A stretch of DNA of 64,000 nucleotides, from positions 1,178,001 to 1,242,000 of the forward strand of contig JADANN010000458.1 of the NCBI GenBank assembly GCA_018806985.1, written 5' to 3'. Both the position numbers and the translations under genes were made by a program. The stretch is from Angiostrongylus vasorum (Eukaryota; Nematoda; Chromadorea; Rhabditida; Metastrongylidae). The notes below the pieces were generated by a model that saw only the letters and a list, made by a program, of their open reading frames with translations, had not been told where the DNA came from and searched no databases. This document shows, in pieces, positions 46,626 through 57,500 of the stretch. Every line of letters begins with the position of its first letter. Within the stretch, counting starts at the first letter, position 1.

Positions 46626-46989
46626 AGTGACTTTTGCGTGAAGGAGTGAACGTAACAATTTCCTTCATCAGACACAATCATCGTTTGCATAAGCAGCGCT
46701 TACAGGGGAGTTCGTCATGTTCTGAATAAGCATGCTGTTTTGACAGCATTCATCGATCACGTTTGAAATCTCGACCAGTCAGTCATACATGTGTGATTCT
46801 GTTGCCAACTCAATGTCATTAAAGCATTCGCGATGACGATAACTCTTCTCTTCTGTCCTAAATACTGGCCAAACTACTGGACGGAAAACTGGTCGCGGAA
46901 AAGATTTTTTGCGAAGTTTTTGGTATAGTGCAAAATATGGAGTATAATAGCAATATAAAATCTGATCATAGGGATATTTGGCTAGGTAC

Positions 46990-47085
46990 GTTGCAGTCAA
47001 CTATGGCTTTCCAGGCTGCGAAGACGGCGAAATATGCCAAAACGTCAGCTTTACCGCAATAAGGAATAAAAGTAACACCTCGTGA
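46990..47085 (+). mobile_element. PLE 3' end fragment
   Basis: GGCTGCGAAGACGGCG with AAAACGTCAGC and AATAAAAGTAACACCTCGTG, a diverged ribozyme-like copy (about 47013-47050). Confidence 0.5.
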
Positions 47086-47204
47086 TGGCTCAACAAGAAT
47101 ACAGAGAAGGTGCAAAATAGTTTATCTTGTTCAACGTATAGTTGATATATCCGTATATGTGTTCATACGAACTGCCGTTCTTTAGCCATGCGAGATTAGT
47201 ATAG

Positions 47205-48335
47205 ATGTTCTTATTGTTGTTGTTGCCTTTGTTCAATGGCTGACATTTCGACGACCTGGCTTTGCTCAGAGCCTAAACTTCGACTTCCAAGTAGTAAAAT
47301 TATACTAGTGCACCATCTCACCGCCTTTCCTCTCAACCTTCACACATGAAAAAAGGTCTCATCAAAAACAACTACCGAACATCTGAAAATGTGTGCATAG
47401 GAGAAGAGGAAGAGAAGCTAAACTTGGCACAAAAAGTGGAGTAGAACTTGGATTTCAACGGCTACGAAGAAGAAGCCACTCGGGTCGGACCAAAAGGTAG
47501 GGTTATTCTCTAAAATAATGTTCCAAACCCAAGCAAGATTCCTCTCAGGTTATGCTTCTTTCGAATGAATTACGTTACGCCATTAAGAGGTGCCTTAGAA
47601 GAAGTGGTCTTGAAAGTTATGTGGCAGTTATTGACTTCCCATCCAATGCTCTACGCCGTCCCGTAAGCTAGTTCGCAACCGTCTCTATGATCGTTTGTGC
47701 AGCTCAGAAAATTGTGTAATCTGTCCTGACGGGACGGAGGTGGATTTCATGAGTTCAGGTACATTGCACTTGATCTCATATAAGACATGTGGTGAAGAAA
47801 ACATACAAGAAACCGTTAGACCAATTTGTGTCAGCATAAAAGAACATCTGGATGGAAAAGTTAAAAATTCGACAAATTACTCCGCTGAATACACATAGAG
47901 CACAAAAGCCGAAAGGTGATGATTCTGAAGTGAGTGTTTGGATACTAGCATAGGAATCAGAAAAATCAACAGCAAGACTCTTGAAGCGTTCTGTATAAAT
48001 TTCAAAAAAACCAAAAATGGACTGGAGAGACGAATGTATCACAAACACCTGATATGTCACCTTATGATGATTTTTTGATGAACATCCCCATGCGTGACTC
48101 TCACTCACATCCCTTGTAAACAACACACGGGTGGCCGAACGGCAAGGTGAGTGGTATTTGAAAATTGGAGTCTTTTCATTTGCTAGTTCTTCGTTAGTGC
48201 TATGTAATCCACCGAATTCTGGGGCTACTGTTTTACATATGATACGTCTAGGCTCTGAGGAAGGCGAAGTCGCCGAAACGTCAGCCATTGAACAACGACA
48301 GCAACAACAATAACAACATCTGGGCCAACCTCGCG
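47205..48335 (+). mobile_element. Penelope-like element copy with GIY-YIG remnant and inverted ends
   Basis: Frames read RKLVRNRLYDRLCSSENCVI, CPDGTEVDFMSSGTLHLISY, then IKEHLDG. This is the PLE region joining reverse transcriptase to the GIY-YIG endonuclease. The YIGETGR block has decayed to NIQETVR, and a stop comes early. A reverse copy of the 3' end lies at 47205-47290 and the forward copy at 48245-48335. Confidence 0.8.
48251..48286 (+). ncRNA. Hammerhead-ribozyme-like motif, best copy
   Basis: GGCT (stem I), CTGAGGA (core CUGANGA), one extra A, GGCG, loop AAGT, CGCC (stem II), GAAA, then CGTC with predicted cut after the C, then AGCC pairing with GGCT. Stems I and II are perfect 4-bp helices. 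ACGT is self-complementary, so stem III would form between two transcripts. PLEs are known to carry hammerhead motifs; activity of this one is inferred. Confidence 0.7.
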
Positions 48336-48807
48336 TAGACTAAAAAAAAGGGTAGTTCGTAAGAACATATATACCGACACCTCGATTATTACGCTGAGAT
48401 TTATAGGAAGTCGATCTTTTGAGTTACAAGTCGACGTATGGTGATATAATATCCATGGCGGCGAAGGTATATCTATTTAATCGAATGGGTGCCGAAGAAA
48501 TTCTCTGCGGAACAATAGAAACAACTGGAAAGAAAGTGATTCATAAATCACTAGTGACGACAAAATTCCGTGGCTCCACTCTAAGAGTCTATGTGTTAGA
48601 TAATACAACGCCCCAATGATCATATCGAAATTTTCCGGTTTTCCGCTGAATTCGATTCTCTACCGCCAAAGAGGTGACTCGAACAATCAGTCTTAGGATA
48701 CTGTACGATTCCATTAACACATTCGCGACCACATTTAACCTTACGGTCGTGAATATGCTTACGAGCAATATACGAAAGGAGGTCTCTTAAATAAGATTTG
48801 CTATTAA

Positions 48808-49086
48808 TAAAGGATAAAGCTCTCGGCGTTGACCAATCCCTGAGGGATGCGCCATGCATTCGACTTCATTAAGCATCGTTAGAGGTAACTGAATATCATA
48901 TCTGGCCTTAACAGTACCTCACGGTAGCCTACCGATGTGTCATGCCAATGCTGCTATCCTCCCAGACCAATCTGGTACCAATTTGCCGACCCCGGAGGGA
49001 TGGAAGGCTTGGTGGGCCATGGGAGCGGGGATCGATTCTACGTGTGGTTTGCAGGGCGCCTGCGGCGACGCACGCCACACGCACCC
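48808..49086 (-). repeat. tRNA-derived SINE, full length
   Basis: ATAAAGGATAAAGCTCTCGG on the left, ATCGATTCTACG B-box and GCCACACGCACCC head on the right. Confidence 0.92.
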
Positions 49087-49216
49087 TTTATTATTAATAC
49101 TATATTATTAATACTACAGTTAATACACTATATTGTCAGAAAAAAATGAGGCTGAATGGAGTCAAAACCTATACACAGTTACGATACATTTGCGCCTACC
49201 TCTCAGTATATTTTAA

Positions 49217-49440
49217 GGTGGAGACGCGTGCAGCGCAGTGGTTAGAGGTGCCATTCAATGTACATATAGACTTTAATTCGTTCAGATCAGTCGTGCTCCC
49301 ACCTTTCCGGATTCGCCAAATTGGTTCAAAAGCAGTCAGAAAAGGATAAAAGCACTAAGTTAATACATCGCTAAGCCAAGTCATTAGGTGAAATATGCAT
49401 TCAGTCACGCCCAAGGTGGTGCTTGATGAGGTTGAATGGA
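49217..49440 (+). repeat. tRNA-derived SINE, degraded
   Basis: CAGCGCAGTGGTTAGAGGTG head and a scrambled body ending GAGGTTGAATGGA. Confidence 0.55.
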
Positions 49441-49649
49441 GTCAAAACCAGACTTGTTTGGGATTACTTTGCCTCCCTCCGATTTAACAGAAGTATACTG
49501 CCATTCTAAGAAAAACAGCACTCGTTTAGCAATACATTTTTTTTGTTTTCAATTTCACGACCTGCCTTTCACATATCTGCTGTGCGGATACAAGCATCGT
49601 TTACTCGCATGCCATCCACGGTCTTATAATTTTCTGAGTGTGGGCTCGA

Positions 49650-49870
49650 CTGCTACTTGAGGATTTTTGTCTTCTTTGTGAATTCCATTGAACACTGTTC
49701 TAATTCATTTTCCCTAGAGCCCTAGATAGCCAGGATATAGGGTTATCACCTGGTATTAATTACCCGACCACGGAGTGTTCGGAGGTTTGGTGTGTCCGCG
49801 ACGGAGTGGAAGCAGGATCGTGCTCCTGATTACCACCATTCCGTTACCCGATCCTTATCATTCATATTCA
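49650..49870 (-). repeat. Second tRNA-like SINE-like family, copy
   Basis: TTCGGAGGTTTGGTGTGTCC and GGAGTGGAAGCAGGATCG match, on minus, the order seen at 17065 and 59930. Confidence 0.5.
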
Positions 49871-50099
49871 TGAAAAAGAAAAAAATCTACTAGTTGGACG
49901 CGAACCCACGGGCAATTCTGAACACTTACTTTGATGACCAATGCAACACTATGAACCGAATGAAGGTTTGTTGTAGTACTTGATTATACCATACAAAAAA
50001 TAAAAAATAATGCAAGTAGTGAAGATTTTCATGTTTGCAGATACGAAGCATTGGATTAGTTAAGAGAAATTAAGTTATATCTATGGAGTGTTGAGGGAA

Positions 50100-50345
50100 T
50101 AAAAGTCATCTACGTTCGTCAATCCCTAAGAGATGCGCTATGAATTTCACTTCACCAAGCGTCATAGAGGTTACTGAATGCACATTTGGCCCTGACAACG
50201 GTTTTCAATAGCATATCGAAGTTAGTGGTGCTGTCCTCCCAGAACAGCCTAGTATCGATTTGCCGTCACCGACCGGAGGAATGGCAAGCTTCATTATCCC
50301 AAAGATTACACGGCACCTTTAACTACTGCGCCACGTGCGCTTCCT
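50100..50345 (-). repeat. tRNA-derived SINE, diverged
   Basis: CAATCCCTAAGAGATGCGC at left and CTACTGCGCCACGTGCGC at right. Confidence 0.75.
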
Positions 50346-50410
50346 TTCAATGAAATGTTTTAATAAAGTTTCAATGGGGAAACTTTACCACTCCTATTCT
50401 CTGTACAAGG

Positions 50411-50690
50411 GGTGCGTGTGGCGCAGTGGTCAGAGGCGCCCTGCAACACACCGTGGAATCGACCCCCCTGCCCATGACCCACCAAGCATTCCATCTCTCC
50501 GGGGTTGGCAAATTGGTACCAGACTTGTATGGGAGGGTAGCAGCACTGGCTCGATAGATCTGTAGACCACCGCGAGTCACTGTAAAGGCCAGATATGCAT
50601 TCAATCACCTCCAAACGATGCTTAATGAAGTCGGATGCATGGCGCATCCCTCAGGGATTGATCAAAGCCGAGAGCTTTTTTTACTCTCTG
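50411..50690 (+). repeat. tRNA-derived SINE, full length
   Basis: GGTGCGTGTGGCGCAGTGG head, GGAATCGACCCC B-box, tail GAGAGCTTTTTTTACTC. Faces the preceding copy 65 bp away, making an inverted pair. Confidence 0.92.
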
Positions 50691-50899
50691 TATATTCATC
50701 TGAGTACTTGAACGGCTTGCGTGGGCACATCATTTCACTCCATACTGAGCAGTACACATTGTGAATGAAGGTAGATGTCGTGGTATTTTCCAAATTTCTT
50801 TTACAGGATATACATTTCTAGGATGATTAAATAGAACAAAACGTGTACAAACTTCTTTTTTAACTATTGTTATGTAAGCGTTCTTGTATTCACGATTTT

Positions 50900-51100
50900 C
50901 TTCATGAGTAAACACGAGGTTGTAATTACAGTACCATTAGTACAAAAATCATGTGTTGAGTTTCATCTGCCAGGGTTATGAAAGTGTTTGGCTGAGTAGA
51001 TTGCATGTCAATTTGACTTCTCCAGACTCTGATGAAGGCGAAACCGCCGAAACGACAGCTGTCGTGTGCTAATTAATGATTGAATATTTGGGTTAGCCTA
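50900..51100 (+). mobile_element. PLE 3' fragment
   Basis: GAGTAAACACGAGGTTGTAA, GTGTTTGGCTGAGTAGATTG and CTCTGATGAAGGCG order as in other copies. Confidence 0.65.
51025..51060 (+). ncRNA. Hammerhead-ribozyme-like motif, diverged copy
   Basis: CTGATGA core (third variant of the free position), GGCG/CGCC stem II with loop AAAC, GAAA. Stem III tetramer is ACGA, no longer self-complementary. One mismatch in stem I. Confidence 0.45.
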
Positions 51101-51578
51101 AGAAATTTTGCCTCATCCGCCAAATCCGCCTCAGACCTCTCGCCTACTGACTGTCACTTCTTCAAGCACCTTGACAACTTCTTGCGCGACAAATACTTCA
51201 CCAATCACCATGACGCAAAAAGTGCTTCCAACGAATTCATCGCTTCCTGAACTCCGGAATTTTATGCAACTGGAATAATTGAACTTGTTTCTCATTGACA
51301 AAAATGTGTAGATTCAAGTGGTTTTTATTTTGAATAATAAAGCTTTGTTTGAAGCAAATAGTTATGACATTTTAAATAGTACAGTTAAAACGCACATTTA
51401 TTTCTGAACAACATAATAACTCGTGTTTGCTCATCAAGAAAACAGTGAATTCCCTTGCTGCCGAGGGCAAAAGGAAGGCGCATCTTGGGATTTGCAACAC
51501 GGCGTTCTTTTACTATTCAATCTTTAGTGAAGCGTCAGCGTCATCGTCATTTAATTATTGCTTGTAACTGTTACTTAA

Positions 51579-54500
51579 TTATTTCCCGTAACTGTGACAG
51601 CTACTGACACCTATATCTTGTATCGTCTTGTGTACTCTGGCTAAGAAGGAAAATGACCTGTTTATGGTCTGTTTGGGATATTGGCATGTGCAGTACTGCA
51701 TCGGAATTGGTAGGTTTTTGCACGTCCTCTCCACGTTCGACTGTTGCCGCAAAAGTGATGTTCCGTATTCACCTTTTATTTGCATAAAGCTCCGATCGAT
51801 GAAATTTGACGCCGGCTGGTACTGAAATTCACGTGCTAATGTCCTCAACGCGTTCTCAATGGTGTGTATTGACATCAATGCATAAATTTTTTCTTGGTGC
51901 TTCTTGCCATACTTTATTAGACGTAATTTTTCGCTTTACTGTTTGTATTCAGTCGATAGCTTACTCCACAGGTATTGTAGCAGGCATGGTTCGTGGTAAA
52001 GCTACTCGCTGCCATTAATAATTAACATGAAACTGTTTTGCGTATGAGTTTGTTCTCCTAGCGAAGAAAATATTGCTAAAAAACGTGCTAAGCATTCTGA
52101 TAATGGTGGAGAGAGTTTTTCCCCAAAGTGCAAAGTGCATTCGAAACCGATTTGTAGGGTAAAAAAGCATGAAGTAGTGGGTATAGAAATAATTAGTCAT
52201 TGCGGACAGTAGCCCACACGCACGGGGGTTCAACGCACACCGTGTGCGGGGGAAACTTTTTGCTGTCCGACGCCATATTCACCGAATGTGCTAATGGGCC
52301 AAAGCACAACGAAATTCGTTGGAAGCAGCATTACGTCACAGTTGATACCATACCCACCCTTCACGGATATAGCATTAAAGTTGGCATTTGTTATCGTACG
52401 AAGATTCATACGGTACAAATTATTAAAGCACGTACCTCTTCGAAGTTTATTTTCGTTCCTCGATATCTCTCAACCCAAAGTAAGCCTTAAATTAAGAACC
52501 AGTCCAACCTGCACATCTTTGGAACCCACATTTTTTTCTTCTGGACTCGCATTTCAACCATCAAAGCGATTGGGCAAGAGTGATTTAATCTAGAATTACG
52601 CGATAATGTTCTCCAAAACGTAGTTTGTGTTCCCAGCATCCACAGAGCGAAATTCAAGATTTGTGTTCTAGAGTAGATTAACTGTCGAAGTCGAAGTTGC
52701 TGCACTATTTACACTTTGGTTTGAATAACCAAAACCGAGGGCATCTCACTGAATTTGGTTAGATGGTGGCCGAATCGTTAGTTTCAAAGTGCACCTTGTA
52801 CAGTGTAATCGCACTAAATACATGGAATTTTCCATATTACCAAGGCGGCGCTATTTATGGTACCCAGTGTGATTTTGAAATCCAGAAATCGCGATCGCCA
52901 CATTGTGCAAACAGACACCTCCATATCTAATGAGGTTCAAAAAAAAGTTCAAAAACGTGGTAACTAGTCTGTGTATACATGCATTTACGTCTGCATGTAT
53001 GTATGTTTACTAATGTGTACGATACTTACTTACCTGGACTCCGACGGCCCGTCCTCACTGGTTGTGCGGGCCCCAGCACAATCTCCATTTTTCGGAGTTT
53101 TGCTGGTTAAGCCACTGTGATTCCCTGGAGTCCCGAAGTCAGCCTGGCCAAATTCTGCCCCAGCTCTGTCTCCACTACAGGTAGTGGCCGCCTTTGTGGA
53201 TCAGAGGGAGACTTGCCACCATGCGACTAGTTTGATACCAGGACGGTGGGGTATCTTGGTATTGGTTTACTCTTAGCTAGCCTTCCTGATAGAAACGCTG
53301 GACTCCTTCTGAACTTGGAGACGCTGTCGAGGTGAGGGAATCCCCCCGCTGTGCATCGTAGTCCGACACCCAGGAACACCTCCCAGCAACGATGAGGTGG
53401 TAAACTCTTGCGAAGATTGTGTACGATACCAAGCAATAATATAAAATCTCGCGATGCTGCATTAGTAGAGGACGTAAATTCGGAATGGGCAATAGCGTAC
53501 CTTAAGAATGTCGAGTAGGGTAGCGCGGACATCAAAGAGTGTTTGTAGACGACCGGCGTTTTTCTTGAGGATTTTCAGTATGTTCGTCGTTTCTCGCAGC
53601 TTCTTCGGCACCGATATTTCAAATAACGGATTGCTCATTTCCAAACCTCCGAGCTTTGTCCACGTTATCTCAAAACAGACAATTTCAACTTAAAAAAAAT
53701 TTAATGACGCGCACGGTGGAGAAGGTAGTGTAGTGGCAGCGACGCCGTTGATTACGCGCTCTGTCCAACATAAACAGTCTTTGGGTCGATCCCCGCGCCA
53801 GCCCCCACCAGACCTCTCATTTCTACGAGTTGGGGAAACTGGCACCAGGGTTAATAGTAATAATGTTTCAAACCTAACCAAGATCCCTTTCAAGCAATCC
53901 TTCATATTAGACGAAATAAGTTACGCCATTAAGAGGTCCCTAGGAAAAACTGGTCTTGAAAGTTATGTGGTGGTTACTGACCCTATGCAATATCTTACGC
54001 CGTCATTTAGTTAGCAACCGCCTCTACGATGGCTTGTGCAGGTCAGGAAATTGTGTAATACGTCCTAACGGGAGAGACGGAAATTGCATGACTTCAGGTA
54101 CAAGACAGTTGATCTCATGCAAAGCATGTGGGAAAGAATAAGTTGGGGAAACAGGTAGACAGGTGTTCGATAACTGACTTTTTCCCGACTTCGCCTTCCT
54201 CAGAGCTTGGACGTATTTTACACAAAAAAGGCCAGGTTCTGAGGACGGCGAAATAGCCGAAACTTCAGTTATCGAACAATAACAACAGCAGCAACAAGAA
54301 CAATGACAACTTCTAGCAACCTCGCATCAGCTTAACAGTGGCAGTTCGTAAGAACATATAAATAAATAAGTCTCTTATTTACGCTGAGCTTTGCATAAAG
54401 CCGGCTTTTTGAGTTATTTCCAGGTTTGTTTTAACTTCTACCTACTGCCTATTTTTTATTTGATGGTATGGTATTATGTAAAATAGAAGCACAACCATAT

Positions 54501-57500
54501 AAGATGCTGAGATATGAGGAAAACTTAGAACCTTGAGTTCGCTTCGAGCTCGTGACTACTCTTTCTGAGGGCACACGTGTTATCAACTGCGCGAACCGGA
54601 CACCCTTCTTTTGCCTCCCTCTCAGCCAGCGTTCTACATTAAAAGAGCTATAAGCAAACATCCATCAACGAGAATGGTTTCGAGAGCCCCGAAAAGGGTA
54701 GTCGCTGCTTCGAAACGCACCTATGGTTTCGATTCTTGCTAATATCTGAGTATTCTTGTGACTGTATTCGGGAGATTATACAAACTTGTAGTTGTGCAAA
54801 ATTAGCAAACTACTGCCATTTGTGGCAATTTATAGAAATGCATGGTTAAAATCAAAGGCAAAGTGGCGACTTGACCAAGAAAACCTCTGGTAGGACTGAA
54901 AACCCTTGAGAAGGATGACTACGTTAAATGTGTTGAGTTTTGACTAACCTGACCTCCACGAAGTCCGTGGTCTCCAAGAATAATAACGAAAGAATCATCC
55001 AGCTAAAAACTTTTAACAATTATATTCTTCTGACATCCTCACTCTTTTTTTCCCTTCTGCCTTAGAATACTATAATTAAAATCTACAATTCTCCCTCTTA
55101 CCTTCTTCCTTTTTCCGTAAGAATTATTGGTCATTTTCTAGTTTCACGTTTCACTCATTAATATACTGTTTTCTGGAAGTGTTTATAGTAATACAACCTT
55201 CTTCTTGTTCTTCAGAAGAAATTGTTGGAAATCCAAATCGGCATGGACGAGGCCATTTTCGTCATCGTGTCCAAGCAAAGAAAGCCAAATCCAGCCAATT
55301 TTCGGCAGTTCTGAATGTCAATTGCTCTGTTATATCCAGAATAGCAGTGTTCGTTGAAGAAATTTTTTATACCTTTACAAGAAATTTTTTCCAACCATTA
55401 TAGTCACTATATTCGATTCCATGGATAGCATCCCTTATTTTATCTGTCTATCTATCTACCTACTTATCTGTATGTCTCTCTCTTCCTCTCTCTCTATATG
55501 TTTAGATATGTATACATATATACATGCGTACTTAGTAGACAGTGTTACATGTCGCTTGTATTATCTGTAGATTTGTAGATAATTATCATTCTCATAAAAC
55601 CGGTCAAACTCGTTGCGCACGGTCTGTGGAATGAGCGGCCTACACCATGTTTGAGCTTCTAATTCTTCGTCAAGAGTGTCTAGCGCAGTGTAATGAACCA
55701 CTCGGTAAGCGGACGCGCAATCTGACCAAACCCGGATTCGATCCCACTGTGCGTCCACCAATTCTCTCAACTTCTGAGGTCTGGAAATTGATGCCAGTCT
55801 GCTGTGGGACAGGAGCACTCTTCCTAATACACGTGGGACGCCCTCCGTAAGTTAGTACCTGCACACTTATAGAAACGCTGTCCTAGAAAGTATTCACCCT
55901 CATTGCGGCTTCGTTTGTCCTCAGAAAATGTGTTAAGATCACTCCTTGGCATCATTCCGCTCGTTTGTCTGGTCTTTCGCTCTCATTCCTTTTTTTGAGA
56001 GTATACTAGATTAATTTTAACTGCCTTTATTTTTTTTATTTTCCTTGTTACATTGTTACAACTGCGCACCTATTTATAAGGGTTTAGTTAGTTGATTCTT
56101 CGACAACTCACAAATGTGCAGCGAGAGAATTCTTAAGAAGGCGAGGATTGTGTATCGGACTAAATAGTAAAGTCGCTACATTGGCCGACTCAACGAGCAC
56201 TCTATACTGATCCAAATGATACAGCTGTAGTGATTCTGCCACCACTGGCCTTGTACCTCAGCGCGAATTGGTGGTGTTCTGGGATGTCGACCTTCGATGT
56301 TCAGCGATGTTTCACATAAGGATTCAGTCAAAACAAAACCACTGACGAGATTTAACATGGTCCTTTCAGCAAGATAGCAGCAAGATGGTAGAACGTCTCC
56401 TATACACAAAGATAGGGACTGGCTAGGGTGACAACATGAAAAAGCCCTAGTTCTGGTATCTCTAGAGTCGAGGCAAAAGGAAGCTAGATTGACTAATAAA
56501 TCACAAGCCCAATGGAGCTGGCACAATTCTTCGTGAAAATTGGCTGTTCAAGTATTCAAGCAATGAATGAATTATGACGATTCTTATTCTGGTAGAAACA
56601 ATTATTCTACCTTCGTATGCCACTGTTGACTCCATTCAATATGTTCATACAAAGCTATCTTTCCGAACGAATCGCTTAATTGCACATAATTTCGTTTTAT
56701 GTTAACCAATCTACATTGTACTACGCTGAAGATACTGTGGTGAACATTTATGGTAAGATCATCTTTGTGGAGTTATACCACGATTCCAGAATGAATCAAC
56801 TTGATCAGCATTCAGTGAAATTCATTGAGACAATATTCTCAAGCTACAACCAAATCCGCACCTAAATCTAAGACCCTCGTAGAGGCGAGACAACAAACCC
56901 AATGAAAGAAAAGCAGGGATCAGCAGAGACAGGTCATTTTAACATAATGAATAAAAAGTAACACTACCAACGATTCGTGTCATGACAATGACCATGCCAG
57001 CTAATCGTTTCGTTGACAATTGTTCCAATAGACTAGGTGTACTCCTTTAGCTTGATTTATTTCAAACATTCTCACCTCCGTAGGAGTTCACGAAATCCTG
57101 TAAATATCGAAGAATATCCTGGTGTTGTTCGATGCAGTTTCCTACGCTATACGTCTTCTTCAACGTCTCAGGGACATTTTTCTCCAACGCGACTTGAAAC
57201 GGTCTAAATCACTTTGTTGAGTTTGTTATTAACCTCAAAAAATTCTTGTTGTATTGGTCGTAGAGAAAAGTTGTAGCGACAGTAATTTAACCTCATGTAG
57301 TGATCAGTTGGTTGCTTTTCAAAACCCCAACAATTCGGCCAATTCAACGTTCCGTGCATCCAGTCCTCGGCTAGTAGAGTCTAAAAATACTAATGAATAG
57401 CGAAACAGGAACTATGAAATAAATAGATAACCAAGAGAAGAAGAACATTTAGCAAGTGTCGGCGAATGTTTTACGTAGCCAGAAATTGCTGCCGAAAAAC

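Noticed and set aside
52200..52593. Overlapping frames of about 100 codons
   Set aside because: Located in the last DUF229 intron, no splice sites or motifs.
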